The notes: generated from the letters alone by a model not told the origin. A stretch of 64,000 bases of DNA from Streptomyces spiroverticillatus (GCA_014650415.1 BMUX01000021.1:33809-97808); one strand, 5' to 3'. Shown: positions 1-8,753, numbered from the stretch's first letter. A program made the numbers and translations.

Positions 1-106
1 CCGCGTTGCGGTGCGGGCCGTTGTTGGCGCGCTCGGCGCGCGACTGGCGCTTGCGCTGGCCGCCGCCCTGGCCCACGGGGTTGTTGATGTTCTTGCTGGT
101 GGTCAT
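1..106 (-). CDS. Small basic hypothetical protein (partial at window edge)
   Basis: The gene is cut by the window edge, so only the first 35 residues are visible. They start MTTSKNINNPVGQGGGQRKR and are rich in Arg, Gln, Asn and Gly with no membrane segment. The ATG lies behind a GGGAG ribosome binding site about 7 bases upstream, which supports the start. It resembles the short, basic, disordered proteins common in Streptomyces (possibly DUF6243-like, not verifiable here). No function can be assigned. The 161 bases to the next gene show no clear feature. Confidence 0.6.
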   Translation of the reverse strand, partial: MTTSKNINNPVGQGGGQRKRQSRAERANNGPHRNA

Positions 107-267
107 GGGAGTTCTCCCGAAGTGGTCTGAAGTGATCTACGGATGCGTCGGTGGGGGGACGGGCGCAGCGGGGCCCGTCGCGCTCTCACTCGTAAATCGG
201 CGTCTGGAAGAACATGACCATGACGGTACCCGGTCCCGGCGAGCCCGTGCACCAGAATTTGCCGCCG

Positions 268-924
268 TCAGCCGCTGCCCTTAAGGAAGCGCAGGACGGC
301 CAGGACACGGCGGTGGTCGGCGTCCGCGCGGGGCAGGTCCAGCTTGGCGAGGATGGAGTTGATGTGCTTGGCGACCGCGCTCTCGCTGAGCACGAGCTGG
401 GCGGCGATGCCCGCGTTGGAGCGGCCCTCGGCCATGGAGGCGAGGACTTCGCGTTCGCGTTCGGTGAGGCGGTCCAGGGGGTCGCTGCCCCGGCGGACCA
501 GGAGCTGGGCGACGACCTGGGGGTCGAGGGCCGTGCCCCCGTCGGCGACCCGGCGCAGGGCCTCGATGAACTCCTCGACGTCCGCGACCCGTTGCTTGAG
601 GAGGTAGCCGATCCCGGAGGTGTGCCGGGCGAGCAGTTCCGCCGCGTACCGCTCCTCGACGTACTGGGAGAGCATGAGGACGGCCGTCTCGGGCCATCTC
701 TCGCGCAGGGTGAGGGCAGCGCGGATGCCCTCGTCGGTGAAGGACGGGGGCATCCGGACGTCGACGACCGCCAGGTCCGGGCGATGTTCCTCGACGGCCA
801 CCAGCAAGCCGTCCGCGTCGTCGCACTCGGCGACGACGTCGAAGCCCGCCATGTCGAGGATCTTCACGACCCCCATGCGGAGGAGGACGGAGTCCTCGGC
901 TATCACTGCGCGGCGGCGCTGCAC
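268..924 (-). CDS. NarL/LuxR-family response regulator (LiaR-like)
   Basis: Cytoplasmic two-component response regulator of 218 aa. The receiver domain (about 4-125) has acidic residues AED near the N terminus, the phospho-acceptor Asp in VVDVRMPP (about residue 55) and the late Lys in LLKQR. A LuxR-type helix-turn-helix follows (about 150-210; LTEREREVLASMAEG). The spacing after the phospho-Asp (PPSFTDEG) is typical of actinobacterial LiaR/DesR-like regulators. The GTG start at 924 has GGAG 7 bases upstream and lies inside the 3' end of the kinase gene, giving a 22-base overlap and likely translational coupling. It should be phosphorylated by the adjacent kinase; its targets are unknown. Confidence 0.9.
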   Translation of the reverse strand: MQRRRAVIAEDSVLLRMGVVKILDMAGFDVVAECDDADGLLVAVEEHRPDLAVVDVRMPPSFTDEGIRAALTLRERWPETAVLMLSQYVEERYAAELLARHTSGIGYLLKQRVADVEEFIEALRRVADGGTALDPQVVAQLLVRRGSDPLDRLTEREREVLASMAEGRSNAGIAAQLVLSESAVAKHINSILAKLDLPRADADHRRVLAVLRFLKGSG

Positions 925-2183
925 GGCAACTCCACGGTCATCACGGTCGGTCCCCCGGTGGGGCTGCTCAGGCGGAACGTGCCGTCGACGGAGGACACCC
1001 GCTGCGCGAGGCCGCGCAGTCCGGTGCCGCCCGCGAGGTCGGCACCGCCCGTTCCGTCGTCGGTGACGATCACCCGCAGTATCTCCCCGAGCCGGGTCAC
1101 GGTCACCTCCGCCCTGGTCGCGCGGGCGTGCTTGGCGACGTTGGTGAGGGCTTCGGAGACGACGAAGTAGGCGACCGCCTCGACGGCGGGTTCGGGGCGG
1201 GCGGGGATGTCCGCGCGCAGCCGTACGGGGAAGGGGGCACGGGCGGCGAGGCCCGACAGGGCGGCGTCCAGGCCGAGTTCGTCCAGGACGGACGGGTGCA
1301 GGCCGCGCACCAGGTTGTTCAGCTCCTCGATGGCTTCCTTCGCCGCCCGGTGGGCCTCGTCGATGACCTGCTGCGCCTCGGGCGGCAGGTCCTTCAGCGT
1401 CGCCTTCGCGATGCCCAGGTTGAGGGCCATGGAGACCAGGTGCTGCTGGGCGCCGTCGTGCAGGTCCCGTTCGATGCGCCGCCGTTCGGCGTCCGCCGCG
1501 TCCACCGCTCCGGCCCGGCTCTCGGTGAGGTCGGACACCCGCTGCTTGAGGGCCTCGGCCTTGTCGTCGCGCAACAGGGCCGGGGCGATGCGCTGTTCCA
1601 GCCGTACGAGGGCCGCGGCCGCCGGGGGCACGGCGAAGAGCGCTCCGACCCCTGCCGCCATGACGAACGCCGACCAGGTGGTGTAGTTCTGGTGCGCCTG
1701 CCGGAAGCCCATCGGCAGCAGCCATTCCCACGCGTACACGGTCGTCCCGGCGACGGCGAGCAACAGCAGTGCCAGCACCGCGAGTTCGAGCACGGCCAGG
1801 CACGGCCCCACCAGCCAGTGGTACGCGAACTGCCGCCGCGCCACCGCGAACCGCAGCCGGGGTATCTCCCTCCCGCACAGCTCCCGGAACCGCCACCGCT
1901 GCGCCCCGGTGAGCCCGAACCCGGCGACCAGGATCAGCGCGAGGGCCACCGGCAGGACGTACGGCGCCGCGTCCGAGCTTCCGTCCAGGAGCCCGACCAG
2001 CTGCGTCGTCGCCCACAGGAACAGCGGCGCGGTGAGCAGGTGCAGCGGCACCCCCGAGGCCACGAAGGCGAGGTCGCGCCGCAGCCGGGTGCGGGAGCGG
2101 GCCCAGCGGGACCGCCGCTCGGGTCCCGCCCGGGACAGCAGCTGTGCGAGCGGCCCGGGGGCGCCCTGGGTCAGGAGGTTCAT
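903..2183 (-). CDS. Membrane sensor histidine kinase (HisKA_3 type)
   Basis: A 426-aa sensor kinase. Four hydrophobic segments (about 35-60, 75-92, 120-148, 170-190) form an N-terminal putative sensor region. A HisKA_3 dimerisation box follows (RDLHDGAQQH, phospho-His about residue 242), then a C-terminal HATPase_c domain with the G-box VTDDGTGGADLAGGTGLRG. The ATG at 2183 starts MNLLTQGAPG. It has no Shine-Dalgarno sequence, but TACCGT lies 6 bases upstream, as expected for a leaderless transcript. A longer reading to 2348 is possible but adds a Cys-rich stretch unlike a kinase N terminus. It is transcribed with the overlapping response regulator. Confidence 0.88.
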   Translation of the reverse strand: MNLLTQGAPGPLAQLLSRAGPERRSRWARSRTRLRRDLAFVASGVPLHLLTAPLFLWATTQLVGLLDGSSDAAPYVLPVALALILVAGFGLTGAQRWRFRELCGREIPRLRFAVARRQFAYHWLVGPCLAVLELAVLALLLLAVAGTTVYAWEWLLPMGFRQAHQNYTTWSAFVMAAGVGALFAVPPAAAALVRLEQRIAPALLRDDKAEALKQRVSDLTESRAGAVDAADAERRRIERDLHDGAQQHLVSMALNLGIAKATLKDLPPEAQQVIDEAHRAAKEAIEELNNLVRGLHPSVLDELGLDAALSGLAARAPFPVRLRADIPARPEPAVEAVAYFVVSEALTNVAKHARATRAEVTVTRLGEILRVIVTDDGTGGADLAGGTGLRGLAQRVSSVDGTFRLSSPTGGPTVMTVELPCSAAAQ

Positions 2184-2371
2184 GATCCGACGGTAGACGG
2201 TGGGTCTGACAGCCCGACAGGAAGCCTGTTGCCGTGCGGGGGTGCAACTGGTGCCACCCCAGGTCGGCAAGCAGCATTCCTGACCCGGGCCCCCGAAATC
2301 CGGAGTGTGGATCACGAGACAGAGAGCCCGGCAGCCGGGCCCCGCCACCCCCGGAAGGACCCCGTCCCGCC

Positions 2372-2803
2372 ATGGCCCTCCTCGCCCTCGACTCCCCCGT
2401 ACCGACGGCCCTCTGGCAGGGCAGGCTCCTCACCCTCGCCGGGCTCGCACTGCTCCCGTGGATGGGTTACCTGGCCGCGACCCTGCCGCCCGCCGAGGCC
2501 GCCGCCTGGATAGCCCTCGACTCGCTGGAGGCCGTCTGTCTCCTCGCCGCCGGTGCGCGCCGGAGCACCGGTCGCCCCGCCCGCCTGCCCGCCGCCGGAG
2601 CCGCCCTGCTCCTCACCGCCGACGCCTGCGTCGACCTGCTCACCTCCGCGCCCGGCACGGAACTCGCCGCCGCCCTCGCCATGGCGCTGTGCGCGGAACT
2701 CCCGCTGGCCGCACTCTGCGCCGCCCTGGCACGCCGGAGCCCCCGGCCGCGTACCGCAGCGACCGGGGGCTCAGCAACGTACAAGCGGATCAGCAGCCGA
2801 TGA
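2372..2803 (+). CDS. Small integral membrane protein
   Basis: A 143-aa protein starting MALLALDSPV with three or four hydrophobic stretches (around residues 15-35, 42-57, 70-87, 95-120) separated by short Arg-rich loops. This predicts a small polytopic membrane protein with no recognisable catalytic motif. GGAAGGA lies about 13 bases before the ATG. It is divergent from the sensor kinase at 903-2183, sharing a short intergenic region, so a link to that signalling pair is possible but unproven. Its end overlaps the glyS 3' end by 14 bases on the other strand. Conserved family unknown. Confidence 0.6.
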   Translation: MALLALDSPVPTALWQGRLLTLAGLALLPWMGYLAATLPPAEAAAWIALDSLEAVCLLAAGARRSTGRPARLPAAGAALLLTADACVDLLTSAPGTELAAALAMALCAELPLAALCAALARRSPRPRTAATGGSATYKRISSR

Positions 2804-4175
2804 GGCGGACCGCCAGGTACTCCTGGATCATGTCGAGGGAGACACGCTCCTGCTTCATGGTGTCGCGCTCGCGCACGGTCACCGCGTTGTCGTCCAGGGT
2901 GTCGAAGTCGACCGTCACGCAGAACGGCGTGCCGATCTCGTCCTGGCGGCGGTAGCGGCGGCCGATGGCGCCCGCGTCGTCGAACTCGATGTTCCAGTTC
3001 TTGCGCAGGTCCGCGGCGAGGCCCTTGGCCTTCGGCGAGAGCTGCGGGTTGCGGGAGAGCGGCAGGACGGCGACCTTGACCGGGGCCAGGCGCGGGTCGA
3101 GGCCCATGACGACGCGCTTCTCCATGACGCCCTTGGCGTTGGGGGCCTCGTCCTCGCGGTAGGCGTCCAGCATGAAGGCGAGCATCGCGCGGTTGACACC
3201 GGCCGCCGGCTCGATGACGTACGGCGTCCAGCGCTCGTTGGCCTCCTGGTCGAAGTAGACCAGGTCGTGGCCCGAGGCCTTGGAGTGCGCCTTCAGGTCG
3301 TAGTCCGTGCGGTTCGCGACGCCTTCGAGCTCGGAGAACTCCGTGCCGCCGAAGTTGAAGCGGTACTCGATGTCGGCGGTGCGCTTGGAGTAGTGCGAGA
3401 GCTTCTCGGCCGGGTGCTCGAACCAGCGGATGTTCTCGGGGTTGATGCCGAGGTCCAGGTACCAGTTCCAGCGCTGCTCCATCCAGTATTCCTGCCACTG
3501 CTCGTCCTCGCCCGGCTTGACGAAGAACTCCATCTCCATCTGCTCGAACTCGCGCGTGCGGAAGATGAAGTTGCCGGGCGTGATCTCGTTGCGGAAGGAC
3601 TTGCCCATCTGGGCGATGCCGAACGGCGGCTTCCGGCGCGAGGTCTGCAGCACCTGGGCGAAGTTGGTGAAGATGCCCTGCGCGGTCTCCGGGCGCAGGT
3701 ACGCCTTCGAGCCGGTGTCCTGGGTCGGGCCGAGGTGCGTCTCCAGCATGCCGGAGAACTGCTTGGGCTCGGTGAACTGGCCCTTGGTGCCGCAGTTGGG
3801 GCAGTTGATGTCCGCCAGGCCGTTCTCGGGGGCGCGGCCGTGGTGCTTGGCCTCGTACGCCTCGATCAGGTGGTCGGCGCGGTGGCGCTTGTGGCAGGCG
3901 GTGCACTCGGTGAGCGGGTCGGAGAAGGTCGCGACGTGGCCCGACGCCTCCCACACCTCGGGGGCCAGGATGACCGACGAGTCGATACCGACCACGTCTT
4001 CGCGCGCGATGACCATCGCGCGCCACCACTGACGCTTGATGTTCTCCTTGAGCTCGACACCCAGCGGACCGTAGTCCCAGGCGGCCTTGGAGCCGCCGTA
4101 GATCTCACTGCTCGGGTAAACGAAGCCACGGCGCTTGCTCAGGCTGACGATGGTCTCGATCTTGTCGGCGGCCAC
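2790..4175 (-). CDS. glyS: Glycyl-tRNA synthetase (class II, dimeric type)
   Basis: Charges tRNA-Gly with glycine in the cytoplasm. The 461-aa length fits the eukaryote/Gram-positive single-chain GlyRS rather than the E. coli alpha/beta type. Visible features are the family start IVSLSKRRGFVYPSSEIYGG, a zinc-binding cysteine/histidine cluster (CTACHKRH then CPNCG), motif 2 (FRNEITPGNF), the glycine-binding EMEFFV segment, motif 3 residues near the MLAFMLDAY region, and the C-terminal anticodon-binding fold. The GTG start at 4175 (VAADKIETI) has GAAGAGAG just upstream; a start at 4268 would add a disordered Gly/Arg-rich leader. It is transcribed divergently from znuA. Confidence 0.96.
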   Translation of the reverse strand: MAADKIETIVSLSKRRGFVYPSSEIYGGSKAAWDYGPLGVELKENIKRQWWRAMVIAREDVVGIDSSVILAPEVWEASGHVATFSDPLTECTACHKRHRADHLIEAYEAKHHGRAPENGLADINCPNCGTKGQFTEPKQFSGMLETHLGPTQDTGSKAYLRPETAQGIFTNFAQVLQTSRRKPPFGIAQMGKSFRNEITPGNFIFRTREFEQMEMEFFVKPGEDEQWQEYWMEQRWNWYLDLGINPENIRWFEHPAEKLSHYSKRTADIEYRFNFGGTEFSELEGVANRTDYDLKAHSKASGHDLVYFDQEANERWTPYVIEPAAGVNRAMLAFMLDAYREDEAPNAKGVMEKRVVMGLDPRLAPVKVAVLPLSRNPQLSPKAKGLAADLRKNWNIEFDDAGAIGRRYRRQDEIGTPFCVTVDFDTLDDNAVTVRERDTMKQERVSLDMIQEYLAVRLIGC

Positions 4176-4350
4176 GGTGCTCTCTTCATTACGACGACGA
4201 AGGTGTGTGTCCCCGCCGGTGCGCGCTGCTCCCCCGCGCGGCCCCCCTGCACGGCCACGACCCGGCACGGCCCGGCGAATGCTTCAGGTTACCGGCGTGC
4301 GGGGGCCCCGGATCAAATCGGTATGCGGTACAGAGCGGACAACCACACTA

Positions 4351-4388
4351 TTGACAATCGTTTCCACTTTTGTTGAAAATGAGTGTCA
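4351..4388 (+). promoter_or_regulatory. znuA promoter with two Zur-box-like operators
   Basis: TTGACA at 4351-4356 is a good -35 element and GAAAAT at 4375-4380 a plausible -10. Two 15-base elements match the actinobacterial Zur pattern TGAAAATGATTTTCA as I recall it. TGACAATCGTTTCCA at 4352-4366 has 11 matches, and TGAAAATGAGTGTCA at 4374-4388 has 13. Their centres are 22 bp apart (two helical turns), so two Zur dimers could sit side by side and block both promoter hexamers. The second site ends on the A of the znuA ATG, implying a leaderless or nearly leaderless mRNA. Confidence 0.75.
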
Positions 4389-5380
4389 TGAACGTACGAC
4401 GCCTCATACCCGCGACCGCCACCGCCGCCGCCGTCTCCCTGGGACTGGTCACGCTGTCCGCCTGCGGAGGCTCCTCCTCCGCCGCCGACGGCAAGAGCGG
4501 CGAGAACGGCAGGCTGAACGTGATCGCGTCGTTCTACCCGATGCAGTACCTGGCCGAGCAGATAGGCGGCGACAAGGTCGCCGTCACCACGCTGACCAAG
4601 CCGGGCGTCGAGCCGCACGACCTGGAGCTCAAGCCCAAGCAGACCGCCCAGCTCGGCGAGGCGGACCTGATCCTCTACCTCGGCGGCCTGCAGCCCGCCG
4701 TCGACGAGGCCGTGAAGCAGTCCGGGGCCAAGGCCACCGTCGACGCCGCGACCCTGACGAAGATGGAGACGCACGGCACCGAGGCCGGCGGCCACGAGCA
4801 CGGCGAGGAAGAGGCCGGGCACGAGGGCCACGACCACGGTCACGACCACGCCGAGGGCGGCACCGACCCGCACGTCTGGCTGGATCCCGTGAAGTACGCG
4901 GAGATCGCCAAGGGCGTCGAGAAGTCCCTCGCGAAGGCCGACCCGGCGAACGCCGCGACGTACAAGAAGAACAGCGAGACACTGGTCACGAAGCTGGACG
5001 GCCTGAATACGGCCTTCCAGAACGGCCTGAAGAACACCTCCACCAAGACCTTCATCACCACCCACGCCGCCTTCGGCTACCTCGCCGAGCGGTACGGCCT
5101 GGAGCAGGAGGGCATCAGCGGCGTCGCCCCGGAGTCGGAGCCCAGCCCCGCCCGGATCAAGCAGCTCCAGAAGATCGCCAAGGAGGACAAGGTCACCACT
5201 GTCTTCTTCGAGACGCTGGTCAGCGACAAGACGGCGAACACCCTCGCCAAGGACACCGGCCTGAAGACGGACGTCCTTGACCCCCTGGAGGGCATCACCG
5301 ACAAGTCCAAGGGCTCCACCTACATCGAGGTCATGCAGTCCAACCTCGAAGCGCTGAAGAAGGCGCTCGGCGCCAAGTAA
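4388..5380 (+). CDS. znuA: Zinc ABC transporter substrate-binding lipoprotein
   Basis: Extracellular zinc-binding protein of 330 aa anchored by a lipid. The signal peptide ends in a lipobox LSAC (Cys26). Metal ligands of cluster A-I binding proteins are recognisable: His in EPHDLEL, His in DPHVWLDP, His in TTHAAFGYL, and a late Asp in LDPLEG. Before DPHVWLDP lies a His/Asp/Glu-rich loop (HEHGEEEAGHEGHDHGHDH), the hallmark of zinc rather than manganese transporters. The start at 4388 (MNVRRLIP) fits the leaderless promoter; earlier in-frame TTG and ATG codons at 4370 and 4379 have no better binding site. First gene of znuACB-zur. Confidence 0.95.
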   Translation: MNVRRLIPATATAAAVSLGLVTLSACGGSSSAADGKSGENGRLNVIASFYPMQYLAEQIGGDKVAVTTLTKPGVEPHDLELKPKQTAQLGEADLILYLGGLQPAVDEAVKQSGAKATVDAATLTKMETHGTEAGGHEHGEEEAGHEGHDHGHDHAEGGTDPHVWLDPVKYAEIAKGVEKSLAKADPANAATYKKNSETLVTKLDGLNTAFQNGLKNTSTKTFITTHAAFGYLAERYGLEQEGISGVAPESEPSPARIKQLQKIAKEDKVTTVFFETLVSDKTANTLAKDTGLKTDVLDPLEGITDKSKGSTYIEVMQSNLEALKKALGAK

Positions 5381-5412
5381 TGCCACTCCCAGCAGCCCCG
5401 GAGGCGCGAACC

Positions 5413-6198
5413 GTGCACAACGACGCCGTCATATCCCTGAGCGCGGCCACCGCCGTGCTCGGCTCGCGCCCCGTGCTGCGCGGGATCGACCTCGCCGTGC
5501 AGCGCGGCGAGGTCGTCGCCCTGCTCGGCGCCAACGGCTCGGGCAAGTCCACCGCCGTACGCTCCGTGATCGGGCAGGTGCCCCTCACCGGCGGCTCGGT
5601 CGAGCTGTTCGGGACGCCGCTGAAGCGCTTCAAGCAGTGGGCGCGGGTCGGTTACGTCCCCCAGCGCACGACGGCCGCGGGCGGTGTGCCCGCGACGATC
5701 CGCGAGGTCGTCTCCTCCGGGCGGCTCTCCCGCACCCGGCTCGGCCTGATGTCGAAGACCGACAAGGCGGCCGTCGAGAAGGCCATCGCGCTGGTCGGGC
5801 TCGCCGACCGGGCCAAGGACTCGGTGAGCGCCCTGTCCGGCGGCCAGCACCAGCGGGTGCTGATCGCGCGGGCGCTGGCCTCCGAGCCCGAGCTGCTGAT
5901 CATGGACGAGCCGATGGCCGGCGTGGACCTCGCCAGCCAGGAGATCCTCGCCGCGACCCTGCGCGAGCAGGTCGCCGCCGGGGTGTCCGTGCTGCTGGTC
6001 CTGCACGAGCTGGGCCCCCTGGAGCCGCTCATCGACCGCACCGTCGTCCTGCGCGACGGCCTGGTGACGTACGACGGCCCGGTGACCGCCGGCGAGGCGC
6101 TGCCCGGCCACGACCCGCACCACCTGACCAAGGAGGACTGCCACCCGCATGCGGCCCCGGCAGCGGCCTCCCCCGTACCGACGGGACTGCTGACCTGA
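5413..6198 (+). CDS. znuC: Zinc ABC transporter ATP-binding protein
   Basis: Cytoplasmic ATPase subunit (261 aa) powering zinc import. Motifs in order: Walker A GANGSGKST, Q-loop region GYVPQRT, ABC signature LSGGQHQR, Walker B LLIMDEP and H-loop LVLHE. The C terminus carries a short His/Cys-containing tail (CHPHAAPA), possibly metal-sensing or fortuitous. The GTG at 5413 is chosen because GGAGGC sits 8 bases upstream. An in-frame ATG at 5380 overlaps the znuA stop and would add 11 residues. The gene ends TGATG, sharing one base with the znuB start. Confidence 0.94.
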   Translation: MHNDAVISLSAATAVLGSRPVLRGIDLAVQRGEVVALLGANGSGKSTAVRSVIGQVPLTGGSVELFGTPLKRFKQWARVGYVPQRTTAAGGVPATIREVVSSGRLSRTRLGLMSKTDKAAVEKAIALVGLADRAKDSVSALSGGQHQRVLIARALASEPELLIMDEPMAGVDLASQEILAATLREQVAAGVSVLLVLHELGPLEPLIDRTVVLRDGLVTYDGPVTAGEALPGHDPHHLTKEDCHPHAAPAAASPVPTGLLT

Positions 6199-7076
6199 TG
6201 CTGACCGACATCCTCTCCACCGCCTTCATGCAGCGGGCCCTGATCGCCGCCGTCCTGGTCGGCATCACCGCGCCCGCCATCGGCATCTACCTGGTGCAGC
6301 GCCGCCAGTCCCTGATGGGCGACGGCATCGGCCACGTGGCGATGACCGGTGTCGGCCTCGGCTTCCTGATGCAGACGAGCCCCGTGTGGACGGCCACCGT
6401 CGTCGCCATCGCGGGCGCGGTGATCATGGAGCTGATCCGCTGGTACGGCAAGACCCGCGGCGACATCGCGCTCGCGATGCTCTTCTACGGCGGCATGGCG
6501 GGCGGTGTGCTGCTGATCAACCTGGCGCCGACCGGCTCCAACGCCAATCTGTCCTCGTACCTCTTCGGATCGCTCTCCACGGTCTCGCAGGAGGACGTGA
6601 CGGCGATCGTGCTGCTCGCCGCCTTCGTGGTGGCGGTGACGATCGGGCTGCGGCGGCAGCTGTTCGCGGTCAGCCAGGACGAGGAGTTCGCGCGGGTCAC
6701 CGGGCTGCCGGTGCGGGCGCTGAACCTGCTGGTCGCGGTGACGGCGGCGGTGACCGTGACGGTCGCCATGCGGGTCGTGGGCCTGCTGCTGGTCAGCGCG
6801 CTGATGGTGGTGCCGGTGGCGGCCGCGCAGCAGATCTCGCGCAGCTTCACGGTCACCTTCGTACTGGCGGTCGCCGTCGGTACGGTCGTGACGCTCGCCG
6901 GGACGGTGGCCTCGTACCAGTACGACGTGCCGCCGGGCGCGACCATCGTGCTGCTGGCCATCGCGGTCTTCGTCGCACTGACACTTCTGGCCACACCCCT
7001 GGCACGGCGCCGGGCCCGCGCGGGACACTCGAAGGGGCAGGACAACGCCGTGGCACCCGTGGCGGCGAAGGTCTGA
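6198..7076 (+). CDS. znuB: Zinc ABC transporter permease
   Basis: Membrane subunit of the zinc importer, 292 aa, with about eight hydrophobic helices. Family features of the ABC-3 permeases are visible: the N-terminal MQRALIAAVLVGITAPAIGIYLVQRR, the SLMGDGIGHVAMTGVGLG segment that contacts the ATPase and lines the pore, and the cytoplasmic loop QDEEFARVTGLPVRALN. Its ATG overlaps the znuC stop by one base, so translation is coupled. The C-terminal 25 residues are polar and probably cytoplasmic. It works with the ZnuA receptor and ZnuC ATPase. Confidence 0.94.
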   Translation: MLTDILSTAFMQRALIAAVLVGITAPAIGIYLVQRRQSLMGDGIGHVAMTGVGLGFLMQTSPVWTATVVAIAGAVIMELIRWYGKTRGDIALAMLFYGGMAGGVLLINLAPTGSNANLSSYLFGSLSTVSQEDVTAIVLLAAFVVAVTIGLRRQLFAVSQDEEFARVTGLPVRALNLLVAVTAAVTVTVAMRVVGLLLVSALMVVPVAAAQQISRSFTVTFVLAVAVGTVVTLAGTVASYQYDVPPGATIVLLAIAVFVALTLLATPLARRRARAGHSKGQDNAVAPVAAKV

Positions 7077-7152
7077 AACGGGGCGCGGCGGCGCTCCTGG
7101 CACAATGGCCCGACGTATGTACTCGCGTAATGGGCAACCTGAGGAGGCACCT

Positions 7153-7590
7153 GTGACGACGGCGCCGAGCGGTGCGACCGCGACGACGAACACCGCACCG
7201 GTGAAGGGCCGCTCCACCCGGCAGCGGACCGCCGTGGCGGCGGCGCTGGACGAGGTGGACGAGTTCCGCAGCGCGCAGGAACTCCACGACATGCTCAAGC
7301 ACAAGGGCGACTCGGTGGGCCTGACCACGGTCTACCGCACGCTCCAGTCGCTGGCCGACGCCGGCGAGGTGGACGTGCTGCGCACCAGTGAGGGCGAGTC
7401 GGTCTACCGGCGCTGCTCGACGGGCGACCACCACCATCACCTGGTGTGCCGGATGTGCGGCAAGGCGGTCGAGGTCGAGGGCCCGGCGGTCGAGTCGTGG
7501 GCGGAGTCCATCGCCGCGCAGCACGGGTACGTGAACGTGGCGCACACGGTGGAGATCTTCGGCACCTGCGCGGAGTGCGCCGCCGCCTGA
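7153..7590 (+). CDS. zur: Zinc uptake regulator, Fur family
   Basis: Zinc-responsive repressor (145 aa) that, with zinc bound, shuts off the uptake operon it belongs to. An N-terminal winged helix (STRQRTAVAAALDEVDEFRSAQELH ... LTTVYRTLQSLADAGEVD) is followed by the Fur dimerisation domain with the metal-binding cluster GDHHHHLVCRMCGK and the structural-zinc pair CAECAAA. The GTG at 7153 is preceded by a near-perfect GAGGAGG; upstream in-frame codons are rejected. It lies 76 bases after znuB and is probably co-transcribed, making the operon autoregulated through the operators at 4352-4388. Confidence 0.93.
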   Translation: MTTAPSGATATTNTAPVKGRSTRQRTAVAAALDEVDEFRSAQELHDMLKHKGDSVGLTTVYRTLQSLADAGEVDVLRTSEGESVYRRCSTGDHHHHLVCRMCGKAVEVEGPAVESWAESIAAQHGYVNVAHTVEIFGTCAECAAA

Positions 7591-7601
7591 TCCCGCTCTT
7601 T

Positions 7602-7640
7602 CCGAACGCCTCAACTCCCTTGCGGGGTTGGGGCGTTCGG
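7602..7640 (+). terminator. Strong hairpin terminator after zur
   Basis: CCGAACGCC at 7602-7610 pairs perfectly with GGCGTTCGG at 7632-7640. The stem continues inward through a T-G pair and CAAC/GTTG and CCC/GGG to a tiny loop. It sits 12 bases after the zur stop, with no long U tract, as is usual for Streptomyces terminators. Confidence 0.85.
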
Positions 7641-7763
7641 CATGTTTCGGCCAACCCGTACGGAGTGCTGCGCGCACTCCTGACAGATATTCAGCTTCCG
7701 TGGCACGCTGCCTCACGCACACCGATTTCCGCACCGCTCCCCCTCTTCGCAGAAGGAGTCAGC

Positions 7764-8717
7764 GTGAGACGTCGTCCCCACAGTGCAATCTTCGGCCTGG
7801 CGGCTGCCACGGCCGCCGTGCTCGTCACCGGCGCGGTCCCCGCCTCCGCCGCCGACACCGCCTCCCCCACCCTCTCTACCCTCTCCGCCGAGCAGAAGGT
7901 ACGGAACTTCTGGACGCCGGAGCGGATGCGTACGGCCGAGCCGCTCGACCTGTTGCAGGCGGCACCCGGGAAGATCCGCCCGGCGAAGGCCGGCGGCCCC
8001 ACGACCTCCGTGCCCGCCACCACGTCCACGAAGGCCTTCCCGCAGAAGGGCGGCGCCTGGACCGGCGGCGGGGCGGTGGTGAAGACCTCCGGCCGCGTGT
8101 TCTTCACGTACCAGGGCCGGACCGCCTCCTGCTCGGGCAACTCCGTCACCAGCCAGAACAAGTCGACCGTCGTGACGGCCGGGCACTGCGTGAAGCTGGA
8201 CGGCGCCTGGCACACCAACTGGGTGTTCGTGCCCGCGTACAACGACGGCGCGACCCCGTACGGGACGTGGACCGCCGCGAAGACCTCCGCCACCGACCAG
8301 TGGGCGGCCAGCGAGGACATGAACTACGACGTCGGTCTCGCCGTGGTGAACCCGCTCAACGGGCAGAAGCTGTCCGACGTGGTCGGCGCGCAGGGCCTCC
8401 AGTTCAACGGCGGCTACAACAAGCCGATGTACGCGTTCGGCTTCCCGGCGGCCGCCCCGTACGACGGCAAGAAGCTCATCTACTGCTCCGGGAACACCAC
8501 GAAGGACTTCCTGCTCACCAAGGACCACAGCCTCGCCTGCGACATGACGGGCGGCTCCAGCGGCGGTCCCTGGTTCAACTCCTTCAACGAGTCGACGGGC
8601 ACGGGCCTTCAGGCGTCCGTGAACAGCTTCGGCTACACCTTCCTGCCGGGCAGGATGTACGGCCCGTACTTCGGCAACGAGGTGAAGGCGGCGTACGACA
8701 AGGCCCAGGCGAGCTAG
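7764..8717 (+). CDS. Secreted trypsin-like serine protease (S1/V8-like)
   Basis: A 317-aa exported endopeptidase. A Sec signal peptide (VRRRPHSAIFGLAAATAAVL ... ASAA) ends near residue 30, then comes a roughly 70-residue Pro/Thr-rich pro-region. The chymotrypsin-fold catalytic domain shows His in TAGHC, Asp in NYDVGL and Ser in GGSSGGPW, with cysteine pairs CSGNS..GHC and CSGN..ACD likely forming disulphides. The GTG at 7764 has AAGGAG 5 bases upstream. It appears monocistronic between two terminators. The substrate is unknown; a degradative role in the extracellular space is inferred. Confidence 0.9.
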   Translation: MRRRPHSAIFGLAAATAAVLVTGAVPASAADTASPTLSTLSAEQKVRNFWTPERMRTAEPLDLLQAAPGKIRPAKAGGPTTSVPATTSTKAFPQKGGAWTGGGAVVKTSGRVFFTYQGRTASCSGNSVTSQNKSTVVTAGHCVKLDGAWHTNWVFVPAYNDGATPYGTWTAAKTSATDQWAASEDMNYDVGLAVVNPLNGQKLSDVVGAQGLQFNGGYNKPMYAFGFPAAAPYDGKKLIYCSGNTTKDFLLTKDHSLACDMTGGSSGGPWFNSFNESTGTGLQASVNSFGYTFLPGRMYGPYFGNEVKAAYDKAQAS

Positions 8718-8725
8718 CCGGGCGG

Positions 8726-8753
8726 GGCGGGGGCACACACCGGCCCCCGCCCT
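8726..8753. terminator. Bidirectional terminator between convergent genes
   Basis: GGGCGGGGGC (8726-8735) and GCCCCCGCCC (8744-8753) form a perfect 10-bp stem with an 8-base loop, between the protease stop and the convergent response-regulator stop. Its right arm touches the latter's stop codon. It probably serves both genes. Confidence 0.75.

Noticed and set aside
4370..4387. Earlier TTG/ATG starts for znuA
   Set aside because: They lie inside the promoter and Zur boxes and have no ribosome binding site; 4388 fits the leaderless model and gives a standard signal peptide.
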